Shown piece by piece: positions 1 to 6,589 of a DNA stretch of 6,701 nt. Every line of letters starts with the position of its first letter. Position 1 is the first letter of the stretch. A model generated the notes under the pieces. That model saw nothing but the letters and a program-made list of their open reading frames with translations, was not told where the DNA came from and did no database searches. Origin of the DNA: CAVXAE01 sp044225565 (GTDB lineage Bacteria > Pseudomonadota > Gammaproteobacteria > Steroidobacterales > Steroidobacteraceae); contig JBGAIL010000230.1 of assembly GCA_044225565.1 (NCBI GenBank), positions 1 through 6,701 on the forward strand. Direction: 5' to 3'. The translations under genes and the position numbers were made by a program.

Positions 1-1
1 G

Positions 2-1468
2 CCACTCGACATGACGCGCGGCCCTCTCGCGGACTATCAGGCCTTCGCCCTTTCGGTCGCGCTCGAAGGGCTGCTGCAGATCGACGAGAACGGCATGCTG
101 CAGCCGGGCCTCGCGGAGTCGTGGTCCAACCCGGATCCGCTGACCTACGTTTTCCGGCTCAGGCGCGGAATCAAGTTCTGGGATGGCACCCCGCTCACAC
201 CCGAAGACGTCATCTACGCCTTCACGCGTCATCGGGAGAGGCGCTGGGCGTCCAATTTCGCCTCGGCCTTTCCCGAGCGCTTTGCTTCCATCGACGTGAG
301 TGGGGAAGGGGAGATCACGTTCCGTCTGGAGGAAGGGTATGCGCACTTCGCCGCGGTCGCGGCGACCACGCCGTCCTACGTCGTCAAGGCCGGGTTCGCC
401 AGAGCGCACGTGGAGGACATCGGGACGTCGTCGGTCCTCACGATGGGCACCGGGCCGTTCAGGATCCGCCGCTACGTCGCCGACGATTGCATCGAGCTCG
501 TGCGCAACGAGCACTACTGGGGAGCGAAGCCGCCGATCAAACGGCTGGTGCTGAAGGCCATTGCGGATACCGAGTCGAGCCTGCTGGCGCTGAAGGCCGG
601 CGAGATCGACGGCTCGCTCTACGTGCCGCCCAGGGCCGCGGATCGCTGGAGCGCGCTCGCGAACGTCGGGATCATCGATTATCCGTCCGCCCTCTGCTGG
701 TGGGTTGCGTTCGATCGCGAGGTCGCGCCGCTCGGCGACATCCACGTACGGCGCGCGCTCGCGCATGGTCTGGACAGGCGCGGGCTGATCGAAGCGGTGT
801 TCCGCGGCCGCGGACGCCTCGCCCAGACCTTCGCGCCTCCGGAAACCTGGCGCAGGCTGCTTCCGGAGCGCGAGACGGAAGCGTTCTACGCTTCCCTTCC
901 GCAGAACGAGTTCGATCTCGATCGCGCCCGGGCCGAGCTGGCCCGCTCCTCGGTGCCGCGGGGCTTCGAGATCACGGTGCCGGTTGAAGCCATGCCCGAG
1001 GCGGAGAAGATCATGCAGGCGTGGCAGGCCGGCCTCGCGCGCATCGGCGTGCGCATGAACCTGCAATCGATGTCCCGCAACGAGTATCGCGCCATGGTGT
1101 TCCGGCGGACCCGGCGGGCGGGCATCCTGCTGAACCGGTGGGGCACCGAGTACCCGGACCCGATGTGGAATCCGAGCGCCACGTTCACGAGCGATCAGGC
1201 CCTGGAGGGCGGCTGGAATCTCTCGAATCTGCGGGATGCCACGATCGATGCGCTGGTGCGCAGGAGCATGGCGATCACCGACCCGGCCGCCCGGGCCTCG
1301 GTCATCCAGGACGTGCTGACCCGCGTCGCCGCCGACGCCGGCTTCTTTTTCCTCTTCTGGCCGGATCAGGTGGTGGCCTTCGACGAGAGAAAGGTGCGGG
1401 TGGACTCTTTCGTGTGGTGGGCCTCCATGAGCTCCGCATGGCCGCGCTTCCTGCATCCGCCCCGATGA
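2..1468 (+). CDS. ABC importer substrate-binding protein, family 5 (DppA/OppA-like), 5'-truncated
   Basis: Periplasmic solute-binding protein of the SBP_bac_5 family, which captures peptides or related amide-containing solutes and delivers them to the cognate permease pair. The frame is open to the left edge: codons before the ATG at 11 read Pro-Leu-Asp, matching the 'LDP' segment found just after the signal peptide in this family. The ATG at 11 is therefore internal, and the signal peptide plus a few dozen residues are missing. Counting from that Met, visible family features are the EGLLQID strand (19-25), GLAESW (33-38), an FRLRRGIKFWDGTPLTPEDV segment (48-67), GTGPF (about 146-150) and a VRRALAHGLDR helix near nt 747-780. 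About 488 residues are visible, consistent with a full length of roughly 520-540. The stop overlaps the permease start as ATGA. The family call is firm; the ligand (peptide, opine, glutathione-like or other) cannot be assigned. Confidence 0.93.
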   Translation, partial: PLDMTRGPLADYQAFALSVALEGLLQIDENGMLQPGLAESWSNPDPLTYVFRLRRGIKFWDGTPLTPEDVIYAFTRHRERRWASNFASAFPERFASIDVSGEGEITFRLEEGYAHFAAVAATTPSYVVKAGFARAHVEDIGTSSVLTMGTGPFRIRRYVADDCIELVRNEHYWGAKPPIKRLVLKAIADTESSLLALKAGEIDGSLYVPPRAADRWSALANVGIIDYPSALCWWVAFDREVAPLGDIHVRRALAHGLDRRGLIEAVFRGRGRLAQTFAPPETWRRLLPERETEAFYASLPQNEFDLDRARAELARSSVPRGFEITVPVEAMPEAEKIMQAWQAGLARIGVRMNLQSMSRNEYRAMVFRRTRRAGILLNRWGTEYPDPMWNPSATFTSDQALEGGWNLSNLRDATIDALVRRSMAITDPAARASVIQDVLTRVAADAGFFFLFWPDQVVAFDERKVRVDSFVWWASMSSAWPRFLHPPR

Positions 1469-2478
1469 GCAGCGGGAAGGCTCCGCGCAGCGCGGCGGGC
1501 TCGCAGGCCCGGCAGCGAATCGGCCGCATCGCATCGGCCATCGGGCGCCGGCTCGCCGGCGCGCTGGCCGTCGTCGTCACGGTTTCCCTGCTGACGTTCA
1601 GCCTGGTGCACCTGGCGCCCGGCAACGCGGAGGACGCCATACTCGGGTACGGAAGATTGACGCCCGAAGCCCTGAGCGCCGTGCGCGAGCAATACGGGCT
1701 CGACAGGCCGCTGCCGCAACAGTACTTCCACTGGGTCTCGAACGCGGTGCAGTTCGATTTCAACGTGTCGCCGCGCACGCGCGAGCCGGTGTCGAAGGCC
1801 ATCGCCGAGCGCTGGCGGGTTTCGTTCTTCCTCGCCACGTATGCGTTCATCCTCACCGTGCTCATCGGCATCCCGGCCGGCATCGTGGCTGCGTTGCACC
1901 ATTCGGGTTCGCTCGACCGAGCGCTGTCGGCTTCCAGCCTGCTCGCGCTGTGCGCTCCGCCATTCGCGACCAGCATGCTGCTGCTGTACCTGTTCGCGGT
2001 GTCCCTGGGCTGGTTCCCGGTCGCCGGCGCAGGCAGAGGCTTCCTCGATCGCCTCGCGCATCTCACGCTGCCCGCGCTGGCGCTCGCCATCGGTGCGATC
2101 GGCTATCTCATGCGCGTCACCCGGGCGGCGGTGACTACGGAGCTCGCGCGCGACTACACCACTTTTGCCCGCGCCAGGGGGCTGTCCTTCGCTCGGGTCG
2201 TCTTCGTCCACGTGCTGAGAAACGCCGCGATTCCCGTCGTGACCATGAGCGGATTCGTATTCACTTCCCTGGTGACGGGCGCGCTGCTCGTCGAGATCGT
2301 CTTCAGCCTGCCCGGGCTCGGGCTGCTGCTGGCGGAATCGCTCGCAGCGCGGGACATCCCCATGATCCAGGGAATCACCTTGCTCTTCGCGGCGTTCATC
2401 GTCTCGGTGAACCTGCTCGTCGATCTCATCTACGTCGCCCTGAATCCCCGCATCCGCCTCGGGCAGGCGGGCCTGTGA
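1465..2478 (+). CDS. ABC importer permease subunit, DppB/OppB/GsiC-like
   Basis: Inner-membrane permease of the binding-protein-dependent transport family (337 aa, the usual DppB size). The start is the ATG inside the ATGA overlap with the binding-protein stop; it puts a short basic cytoplasmic tail before the first membrane segment. Predicted membrane segments are near residues 32-50, 120-143, 158-181, 199-216, 259-281 and 303-324. The periplasmic stretch after TM1 has the family pattern ending in EQYGLDRPLPQQY (75-87). The EAA-type coupling loop that docks on the ATPase lies at 231-256 (YTTFARARGL, then HVLRNA). The C-terminus has LNPRIR, the counterpart of the family's usual DPRIR. No strong Shine-Dalgarno is visible, so translation is probably coupled to the upstream gene. 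It should pair with the DppC-like permease to form the channel. No frameshift or missing motif was seen. Confidence 0.94.
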   Translation: MSSGKAPRSAAGSQARQRIGRIASAIGRRLAGALAVVVTVSLLTFSLVHLAPGNAEDAILGYGRLTPEALSAVREQYGLDRPLPQQYFHWVSNAVQFDFNVSPRTREPVSKAIAERWRVSFFLATYAFILTVLIGIPAGIVAALHHSGSLDRALSASSLLALCAPPFATSMLLLYLFAVSLGWFPVAGAGRGFLDRLAHLTLPALALAIGAIGYLMRVTRAAVTTELARDYTTFARARGLSFARVVFVHVLRNAAIPVVTMSGFVFTSLVTGALLVEIVFSLPGLGLLLAESLAARDIPMIQGITLLFAAFIVSVNLLVDLIYVALNPRIRLGQAGL

Positions 2479-3326
2479 GCGCGGTCCTTCCGCAGCATCT
2501 GCCGGGCCCGCGACGCAAACGGCGCATCGCGCTCTTCGCGAGCGCAGCCATCGTAGCGCTCGCGTTGCTCTTCGCCGTCGCCGCCTCCGTGGTGACGCCG
2601 TACGATCCCGGGGAGCTCGATCTTTATCGGGTCGCGGAGCTTCCGAGCGTCCAGCATCCGCTGGGCACGGACCAGCTCGGCCGCGACGTGCTCTCGCGGC
2701 TGATCGCCGGCGCGCGTGCTCCGCTCGCGGGAGCGTTCCTGATCGCGCTCGGCGTGGCGGTCTTCGGCAGCCTGCTCGGCGTGCCGGCAGGCTACTTCGG
2801 CGGCTTCCTCGACACTTTCCTGATGCGCTGGACCGATCTGATGATCGCCTTGCCGAGCCTCCTCGTCGCGATCGTCATCGTCAGCGTCGTCGGCGTCTCC
2901 TTCGGACTCTCCGTCGCCATCCTCACGCTGTTCACGATCCCCTACGAAGTGCGGATGATGCGCGGCCTCGCCATGGAGCAGCGCGCGCTGCCTTACGTGG
3001 AGGCGGCGCAGTCCGCAGGGCTCGGCCACGGGCTGATCATGGTCCGCCACATCTGGCCCAACACGTTGCGCGTGCTGGTGGCCGACACGTCCTTGAACTT
3101 CGCGTTCGGGCTCATCGGCCTCTCGACCCTGTCCTTCCTGGGTCTCGGCGCGCCGCTCGGCGTCCCGGACTGGGGCCGGATGCTCTTCGAATCCAAGGAG
3201 CTGCTGTTCGACAATCCGGTGGCCGCGATCGCGCCGGCGCTCGCCATCTCGCTGACGGCCGCTGCGGCCGCGATACTGGGAGACAGTGGATTCGAGCGCT
3301 TCAGTGATGGAGAGCGCGAGCGATGA
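2475..3326 (+). CDS. ABC importer permease subunit, DppC/OppC/GsiD-like
   Basis: Second inner-membrane permease (283 aa). The reading frame is open far upstream, but the real start is most likely the GTG at 2475, which overlaps the previous stop as GTGA and gives a short Arg/Lys-rich N-terminal tail (residues 12-17) before TM1 (about 18-40). The DppC hallmark follows: HPLGTDQLGRDVLSRLIAGA at 61-80, then membrane segments near 86-108, 122-140, 144-158, 203-225 and 248-268. The EAA loop is canonical: EAAQSAGLG at 176-184, followed by HIWPN at 192-196, the ATPase contact site. The gene ends by overlapping the ATPase start as ATGA. With the DppB-like partner it forms a heterodimeric channel. Substrate specificity is unknown. 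Confidence 0.94.
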   Translation: MSAVLPQHLPGPRRKRRIALFASAAIVALALLFAVAASVVTPYDPGELDLYRVAELPSVQHPLGTDQLGRDVLSRLIAGARAPLAGAFLIALGVAVFGSLLGVPAGYFGGFLDTFLMRWTDLMIALPSLLVAIVIVSVVGVSFGLSVAILTLFTIPYEVRMMRGLAMEQRALPYVEAAQSAGLGHGLIMVRHIWPNTLRVLVADTSLNFAFGLIGLSTLSFLGLGAPLGVPDWGRMLFESKELLFDNPVAAIAPALAISLTAAAAAILGDSGFERFSDGERER

Positions 3327-4168
3327 GCATTCCGCCGGTCGCCACGAGTGCTCCAGCGTCGTCGGTGGAGCCTCTGTTGAGCATCCGGAATCTGGCGATC
3401 CACGCCGTGTCCGGCAAACGGCCCAGGGCCATCGTTTCGGATTTCGGTCTCGAGGTGCACGCGGGCGAGATCGTGGCCTTCGTCGGGGAGTCGGGCAGCG
3501 GCAAATCGCTCACGGCACGGGCGCTGATCGGCCTGCCGCTGCCCGGCATCGCCGTCACGGGCAGCATCGTCTTCGATGGCAGGGAGCTCGTCGGCGCGAG
3601 TGAGCGCGAGCGCGCCAAGCTTCGTGGAACCGAGATCGCGCTGGTGCTCCAGGACCCGTTCACGATACTCGACCCTCTCGTGCGCTGCGGTGCGCAGATC
3701 CTGGAAACGCTGAGCGCAGGTGGCAGGAAGCAGCGCGGCCTCTCGCGCGCGGCGCGGCGAGTCGAAGTCCAGCGCCGCCTGGCGGAGGTGGGCATCTCGG
3801 ACCCGACCGTGGCGGACCGCTATCCTTTCCAGCTTTCCGGGGGCATGCGGCAGCGGGTGGCGCTTGCCTGCGCGCTTTCACGCGATCCCCGTCTGCTGAT
3901 CGCAGACGAGCCGACCACCGCCCTGGATGCGGTCACGCAGCGCGAGATCCTCCGTCTTTTGAGATCGCTCCAGCGAACGCGAGGGATGACGATCATCCTG
4001 ATCACGCACGACCTGGGCGTCGCCTTCTCCGTGTGTGAACGTGTCCACCGCCCTGGATGCGGTCACGCAGCGCGAGATTCTCCGTCTTTTGAGATCGCTC
4101 CAGCGATCGCGAGGCATGACGATCATCCTGATCACCCACGATCTGGGCGTCGCCTTCTCCGTGTGTGA
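3323..4168 (+). CDS. N-terminal half of a dual ABC ATPase (DppD-like domain), frameshifted after residue 241
   Basis: First nucleotide-binding domain of a peptide-importer ATPase, cytoplasmic, driving transport through the two permeases. The ATG at 3323 overlaps the permease stop and has a GGAG at 3309-3312, 10 nt upstream. Residues 1-241 are authentic: Walker A GESGSGKS (55-62), Q-loop Gln110 in LQDP, signature LSGGMRQR (171-178), Walker B LLIADEP (191-197) with Glu196, and switch His229. After Val241 the frame is shifted by a 130-bp tandem duplication; the last 40 residues (242-281) are out-of-frame translation of the second repeat copy and have no meaning. Removing one copy joins this ORF in frame to the next and gives a 625-residue fused ATPase, the size of GsiA-type proteins. 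As written, the product lacks the C-terminal cysteine region and the second ATPase domain. It is either a broken gene or an artefact of assembly. Confidence 0.85.
   Translation: MSIPPVATSAPASSVEPLLSIRNLAIHAVSGKRPRAIVSDFGLEVHAGEIVAFVGESGSGKSLTARALIGLPLPGIAVTGSIVFDGRELVGASERERAKLRGTEIALVLQDPFTILDPLVRCGAQILETLSAGGRKQRGLSRAARRVEVQRRLAEVGISDPTVADRYPFQLSGGMRQRVALACALSRDPRLLIADEPTTALDAVTQREILRLLRSLQRTRGMTIILITHDLGVAFSVCERVHRPGCGHAARDSPSFEIAPAIARHDDHPDHPRSGRRLLRV
3915..4044 (+). repeat. 130-bp imperfect tandem direct repeat, copy 1
   Basis: First copy of a head-to-tail duplication inside the dual-ATPase gene, beginning at CCACCGCCCTGGATGC. It encodes the segment from the D-loop (TALDAVTQ) through the switch histidine to CERV. 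It joins seamlessly to the upstream coding sequence. It matches copy 2 at 123 of 130 positions by direct comparison; differences are at 3949, 3977, 3985, 4006, 4012, 4039 and 4042. The unit length is 3x43+1, so the extra copy shifts the reading frame. Confidence 0.97.
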
Positions 4169-5330
4169 GCGCGTCTGCGTGCTCTACGCCGGGTCGCTGC
4201 TGGAAGTGGGCCCTTCGCCATCGATCGCGAAAGCGCCGCAACACCCCTATACGCTCGCCTTGCTGCAGGCCGAGCCCAGCATCCAGGGGCGCTTGCAGAA
4301 CCTTCAAACCCTTCCGGGGTCGGTGCCATCGGCAAACGATGTCGGCGAGAGCTGTCCTTTCACTCCGCGCTGCAGCTTCTCCGACGCCCGGTGCTCGCAA
4401 TCCCGCATGTCGCTGGCGCCGGTGGCCGAGAAGCACTACTCCTCCTGTCTGCGCATCGAGGAGATCCGGGCGCCGCTCGCCGACCTGAGGCGCCAGCCGC
4501 CGGCCTTCCAGGCGGAATCCGCGGAAGACTCATCACGCACCGACGTTCTGTGCGTTCAGGAGATCAGCAAGTCCTTTTCACAGCACACGCTCCTGCGCAC
4601 GCATACTGTCGTGGCGCTCGACGCAGTTTCGCTTCGGGTAGGCGAGGGTGAGACGGTCGCCGTCCTGGGAGAGTCGGGCTCCGGCAAAACCACGCTCGGT
4701 CGTTGCGTCGTGGGCCTCGAGAACGCGGATGCCGGCGCCATCACCGTGTGCGGCGCGAGGCGCGGGCCGTTCGAGCGCCTCGCGGCGAAGGACCGGCTCG
4801 CGGCCCGGACCACCGTGCAAATGGTGTTTCAGGATCCGTATTCGACCTTGAATCCCATGCTGAGCGTCGGGGAGACGCTGCGGCAGATCGTGCGGCACTG
4901 CACTTCCTGCGAAGGCGATCCCGATGAGGTCGTGCTCGGGCTGCTGCGGCAGGTGGGCCTGCCGGAGCGCCATGCGACGCGCAAGCCGGCCTTGCTGTCC
5001 GGTGGCGAGCGCCAGCGTATCGCCATAGCGCGCGCCCTCGCGGTGCAACCGAAGCTCATCGTGCTGGATGAGCCCGTCTCCGCGCTCGATGTCTCCGTGC
5101 AGGGCCAGATCCTGGAGCTGCTGAGGACTCTGCAGCGGCAACTCGGTTTGAGTTATCTGTTCATCACGCACGATCTCGCCGTGGTTCGCCAACTCGCGCA
5201 TCGCGTATACGTCATGAGGGCAGGCCGCATCGTGGAGGAGGGCACCGTTGCGGAAGTGATCGGCAATCCGCGCAATGCATATACCCGCCAGCTGCGGGAT
5301 TCCGTGCTCGGTGCAGGCGATGCAGCGTAG
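4035..5330 (+). CDS. C-terminal part of the dual ABC ATPase: end of DppD-like domain plus DppF-like domain
   Basis: This frame continues the gene interrupted upstream. The GTG at 4035 lies in repeat copy 1, has no visible Shine-Dalgarno and is probably not a real start. Residues 5-47 repeat the D-loop to H-loop part of the first domain; 48-140 are its C-terminal portion with the oligopeptide-transporter HPY-type extension, including Cys107, Cys113, Cys120 and Cys138. A linker (about 141-168) leads to a complete second ABC domain: Walker A GESGSGKT (212-219), Gln266 in FQDP, signature LSGGERQR (321-328), Walker B LIVLDEP (341-347), His379. The second domain has no cysteine-rich tail of its own. 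In the reconstructed 625-residue protein, add 194 to these numbers. All motifs for ATP hydrolysis are intact in domain 2. The product expected from this ORF alone would lack Walker A and the signature of domain 1. Confidence 0.85.
   Translation: MNVSTALDAVTQREILRLLRSLQRSRGMTIILITHDLGVAFSVCERVCVLYAGSLLEVGPSPSIAKAPQHPYTLALLQAEPSIQGRLQNLQTLPGSVPSANDVGESCPFTPRCSFSDARCSQSRMSLAPVAEKHYSSCLRIEEIRAPLADLRRQPPAFQAESAEDSSRTDVLCVQEISKSFSQHTLLRTHTVVALDAVSLRVGEGETVAVLGESGSGKTTLGRCVVGLENADAGAITVCGARRGPFERLAAKDRLAARTTVQMVFQDPYSTLNPMLSVGETLRQIVRHCTSCEGDPDEVVLGLLRQVGLPERHATRKPALLSGGERQRIAIARALAVQPKLIVLDEPVSALDVSVQGQILELLRTLQRQLGLSYLFITHDLAVVRQLAHRVYVMRAGRIVEEGTVAEVIGNPRNAYTRQLRDSVLGAGDAA
4045..4174 (+). repeat. 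130-bp imperfect tandem direct repeat, copy 2
   Basis: Second copy, immediately abutting the first, starting with the same CCACCGCCCTGGATGC. It joins seamlessly to the downstream coding sequence (CERVCVLYAG). The variant positions are 4079, 4107, 4115, 4136, 4142, 4169 and 4172. Six of the seven are silent third-position changes; 4107 (A to T relative to copy 1) changes Thr to Ser. No inverted repeats, transposase or target-site pattern accompany the duplication. Confidence 0.97.
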
Positions 5331-5417
5331 ACCGGGATGCCGTGGCTGCGCGAGCTCCGGCCGGTTGCTCAGTTTTACTCAATCGCATCGATACCAGATC
5401 TCGATTGCCGGCCTCCC

Positions 5418-5423
5418 GGAGGG
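5418..5423 (+). promoter_or_regulatory. Shine-Dalgarno GGAGGG deciding the start of the C45 enzyme
   Basis: GGAGGG lies 9 nt before the ATG at 5433, a strong ribosome binding site at a normal distance. The alternative upstream ATG at 5337 has only ACCGGG before it. This site is the main reason for starting the C45 gene at 5433. Confidence 0.6.
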
Positions 5424-5432
5424 CGCCACAGA

Positions 5433-6488
5433 ATGTGGGTGATGGACGAAGAGGGACTGCCGATAGTCGACCTGGCAGGCTCGCCGCGAGAGCGGGGACA
5501 GACGCACGGCAAGGTATTGCGCTGGCAGATCGCGAGGGGGCTCGAGCGCTGGGAGGCGCAGGTGCGGAAGGATACCGGCCGCGCGCTCGCGGACGTGGTC
5601 CAGGAGTTCCATATGGCGACCTCCTTCGCGGCCGCGATCCGGCGCTGGACGCCGGAGCTGCTCGAGGAGGTGCGTGGGATCGCCAAAGGCTCCGGCTTCG
5701 ATTACGACACGATCCTGGCTTACAACTTCCTGGACGAATGGAGCTGGTTCGCCCGGCAACGCTTGCGGATGAAAGCGGCGCCGACCGGCTGCTCGGCGAT
5801 CGGGTTGCGTCGCGGGACGGGCGGTCATCCGGTCACCGCGCAGACGCATGATCTCGATGCGAGTGAGCAGGAGCTGCTGGCGATACTGCGCATCCACGGC
5901 ACCAACGGCATCCGGGTGATCTCGCTCACGGTGGGTGGGGTGGTGGCGATGTCGGGCTGCAACGATCGGGGAATCTCCATCAACTGCAACCAGCTCGCGA
6001 ACGGGCTGCCGCACTCGGTTGCGGGACTGCCGGTGGCGTTCCTGCTCCGCGGAGTGCTCGACCAGGCGGACTTCGCCGCGGCCCGCCGGTTCATCGAGGA
6101 GGTGCCGCATGCTTCGGGCCAGAACTATGTCCTCGGCGGTCCCCAGGATGTGTGCGACCTGGAGTGCTCCGCGCAGGCGGTGGTGGAGGTGGATGCCGGC
6201 TCGCCGGTGGTGCTGCACACCAACCATCCTCTCGTGCAGCCCGATCTGCTGACGCCGGAGGCCAGCGCGGAATCGCGCGCGCGTCTCGCTTTCCTGGAAT
6301 CGCGTCGTCCGATACTGGGCTCGATGCGGGACGTGCGGGATGCGCTGGAGAGTCCGCCCATATGCAGACACCCCGGCACCGTGGCAGCGGTGGCTAGCGA
6401 GCTGTCGTTGCCGCCGAGAGTGTTCGTGACGGCGGGGCCGCCGGACAGTCATCCCTGGCGTCAGGTTCCGTTCGGGGAGGGCGCATGA
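5433..6488 (+). CDS. C45-family Ntn hydrolase/acyltransferase (acyl-CoA:6-APA acyltransferase-like, carcinine hydrolase-like)
   Basis: Putative N-terminal-nucleophile amidohydrolase or acyltransferase of the peptidase C45 / isopenicillin-N acyltransferase-like family. Family members self-cleave at a Gly-Cys bond, and the freed Cys attacks an amide or thioester. Numbered from the ATG at 5433 (351 aa): the opening block LAGSPRERGQTHG (14-26) is typical, the helical pro-region ends at Thr-Gly-Cys with the predicted nucleophile Cys120 (nt 5790-5792), followed by QTHD (137-140, where relatives often have QNWD), GCNDRGISINCNQL (175-188) and HTNHPL (262-267). No signal peptide is visible, so it should act in the cytoplasm. 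An in-frame ATG at 5337 would add 32 residues, but those codons are poorer in GC3 and upstream of the family domain. It lies 102 bp after the ATPase stop with no terminator seen, so it is probably co-transcribed and may process the imported solute. The exact reaction and substrate are unknown. Confidence 0.85.
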   Translation: MWVMDEEGLPIVDLAGSPRERGQTHGKVLRWQIARGLERWEAQVRKDTGRALADVVQEFHMATSFAAAIRRWTPELLEEVRGIAKGSGFDYDTILAYNFLDEWSWFARQRLRMKAAPTGCSAIGLRRGTGGHPVTAQTHDLDASEQELLAILRIHGTNGIRVISLTVGGVVAMSGCNDRGISINCNQLANGLPHSVAGLPVAFLLRGVLDQADFAAARRFIEEVPHASGQNYVLGGPQDVCDLECSAQAVVEVDAGSPVVLHTNHPLVQPDLLTPEASAESRARLAFLESRRPILGSMRDVRDALESPPICRHPGTVAAVASELSLPPRVFVTAGPPDSHPWRQVPFGEGA

Positions 6489-6529
6489 AGGCCGGAGCAC
6501 GTCGGCTCGGAGTGGGAGAGTTGAAGTGA
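6485..6529 (+). other. 14-codon mini-ORF overlapping the C45 stop
   Basis: An ATG at 6485 overlaps the C45 stop as ATGA, the same arrangement as the operon's real gene junctions, and is preceded by GGGGAGGG at about 6474-6481. It reads MKAGARRLGVGELK and then stops at 6527-6529. It could be the vestige of a further operon gene, a tiny coupled peptide, or chance. I do not recognise it and do not claim it is expressed. Confidence 0.2.
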
Positions 6530-6589
6530 AGCTGAAGCGCTAGACCGCCTCAACATGGCCGCGGGGTGTCGCTGACGGGCGCGGTCCCG

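Noticed and set aside
11..13. ATG at 11 as the true start of the binding protein
   Set aside because: The frame is open to the window edge with family-like residues before it, and no signal peptide follows the ATG. The gene is cut by the edge.
1302..2211. Long minus-strand open frames opposite the DppB-like permease
   Set aside because: The translations are low-complexity Arg/Ala/Gly-rich shadows with no motif, while the plus strand encodes a clear membrane permease.
4035..4037. GTG at 4035 as a genuine internal restart producing a separate DppF-like protein
   Set aside because: There is no ribosome binding site, and the product would begin inside the first ABC domain without Walker A or signature. 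It is better explained as the continuation of a broken gene.
3915..4174. Reading the tandem repeat as a CRISPR array, IS element or attachment site
   Set aside because: There are only two abutting copies of a coding segment, with no spacers, terminal inverted repeats, transposase, integrase or tRNA.
5379..6500. 373-codon open frame on the minus strand opposite the C45 gene
   Set aside because: It lies antisense to a gene with clear family motifs. Its Arg/His/Pro-rich translation is typical of mirror frames in high-GC DNA and shows no domain.
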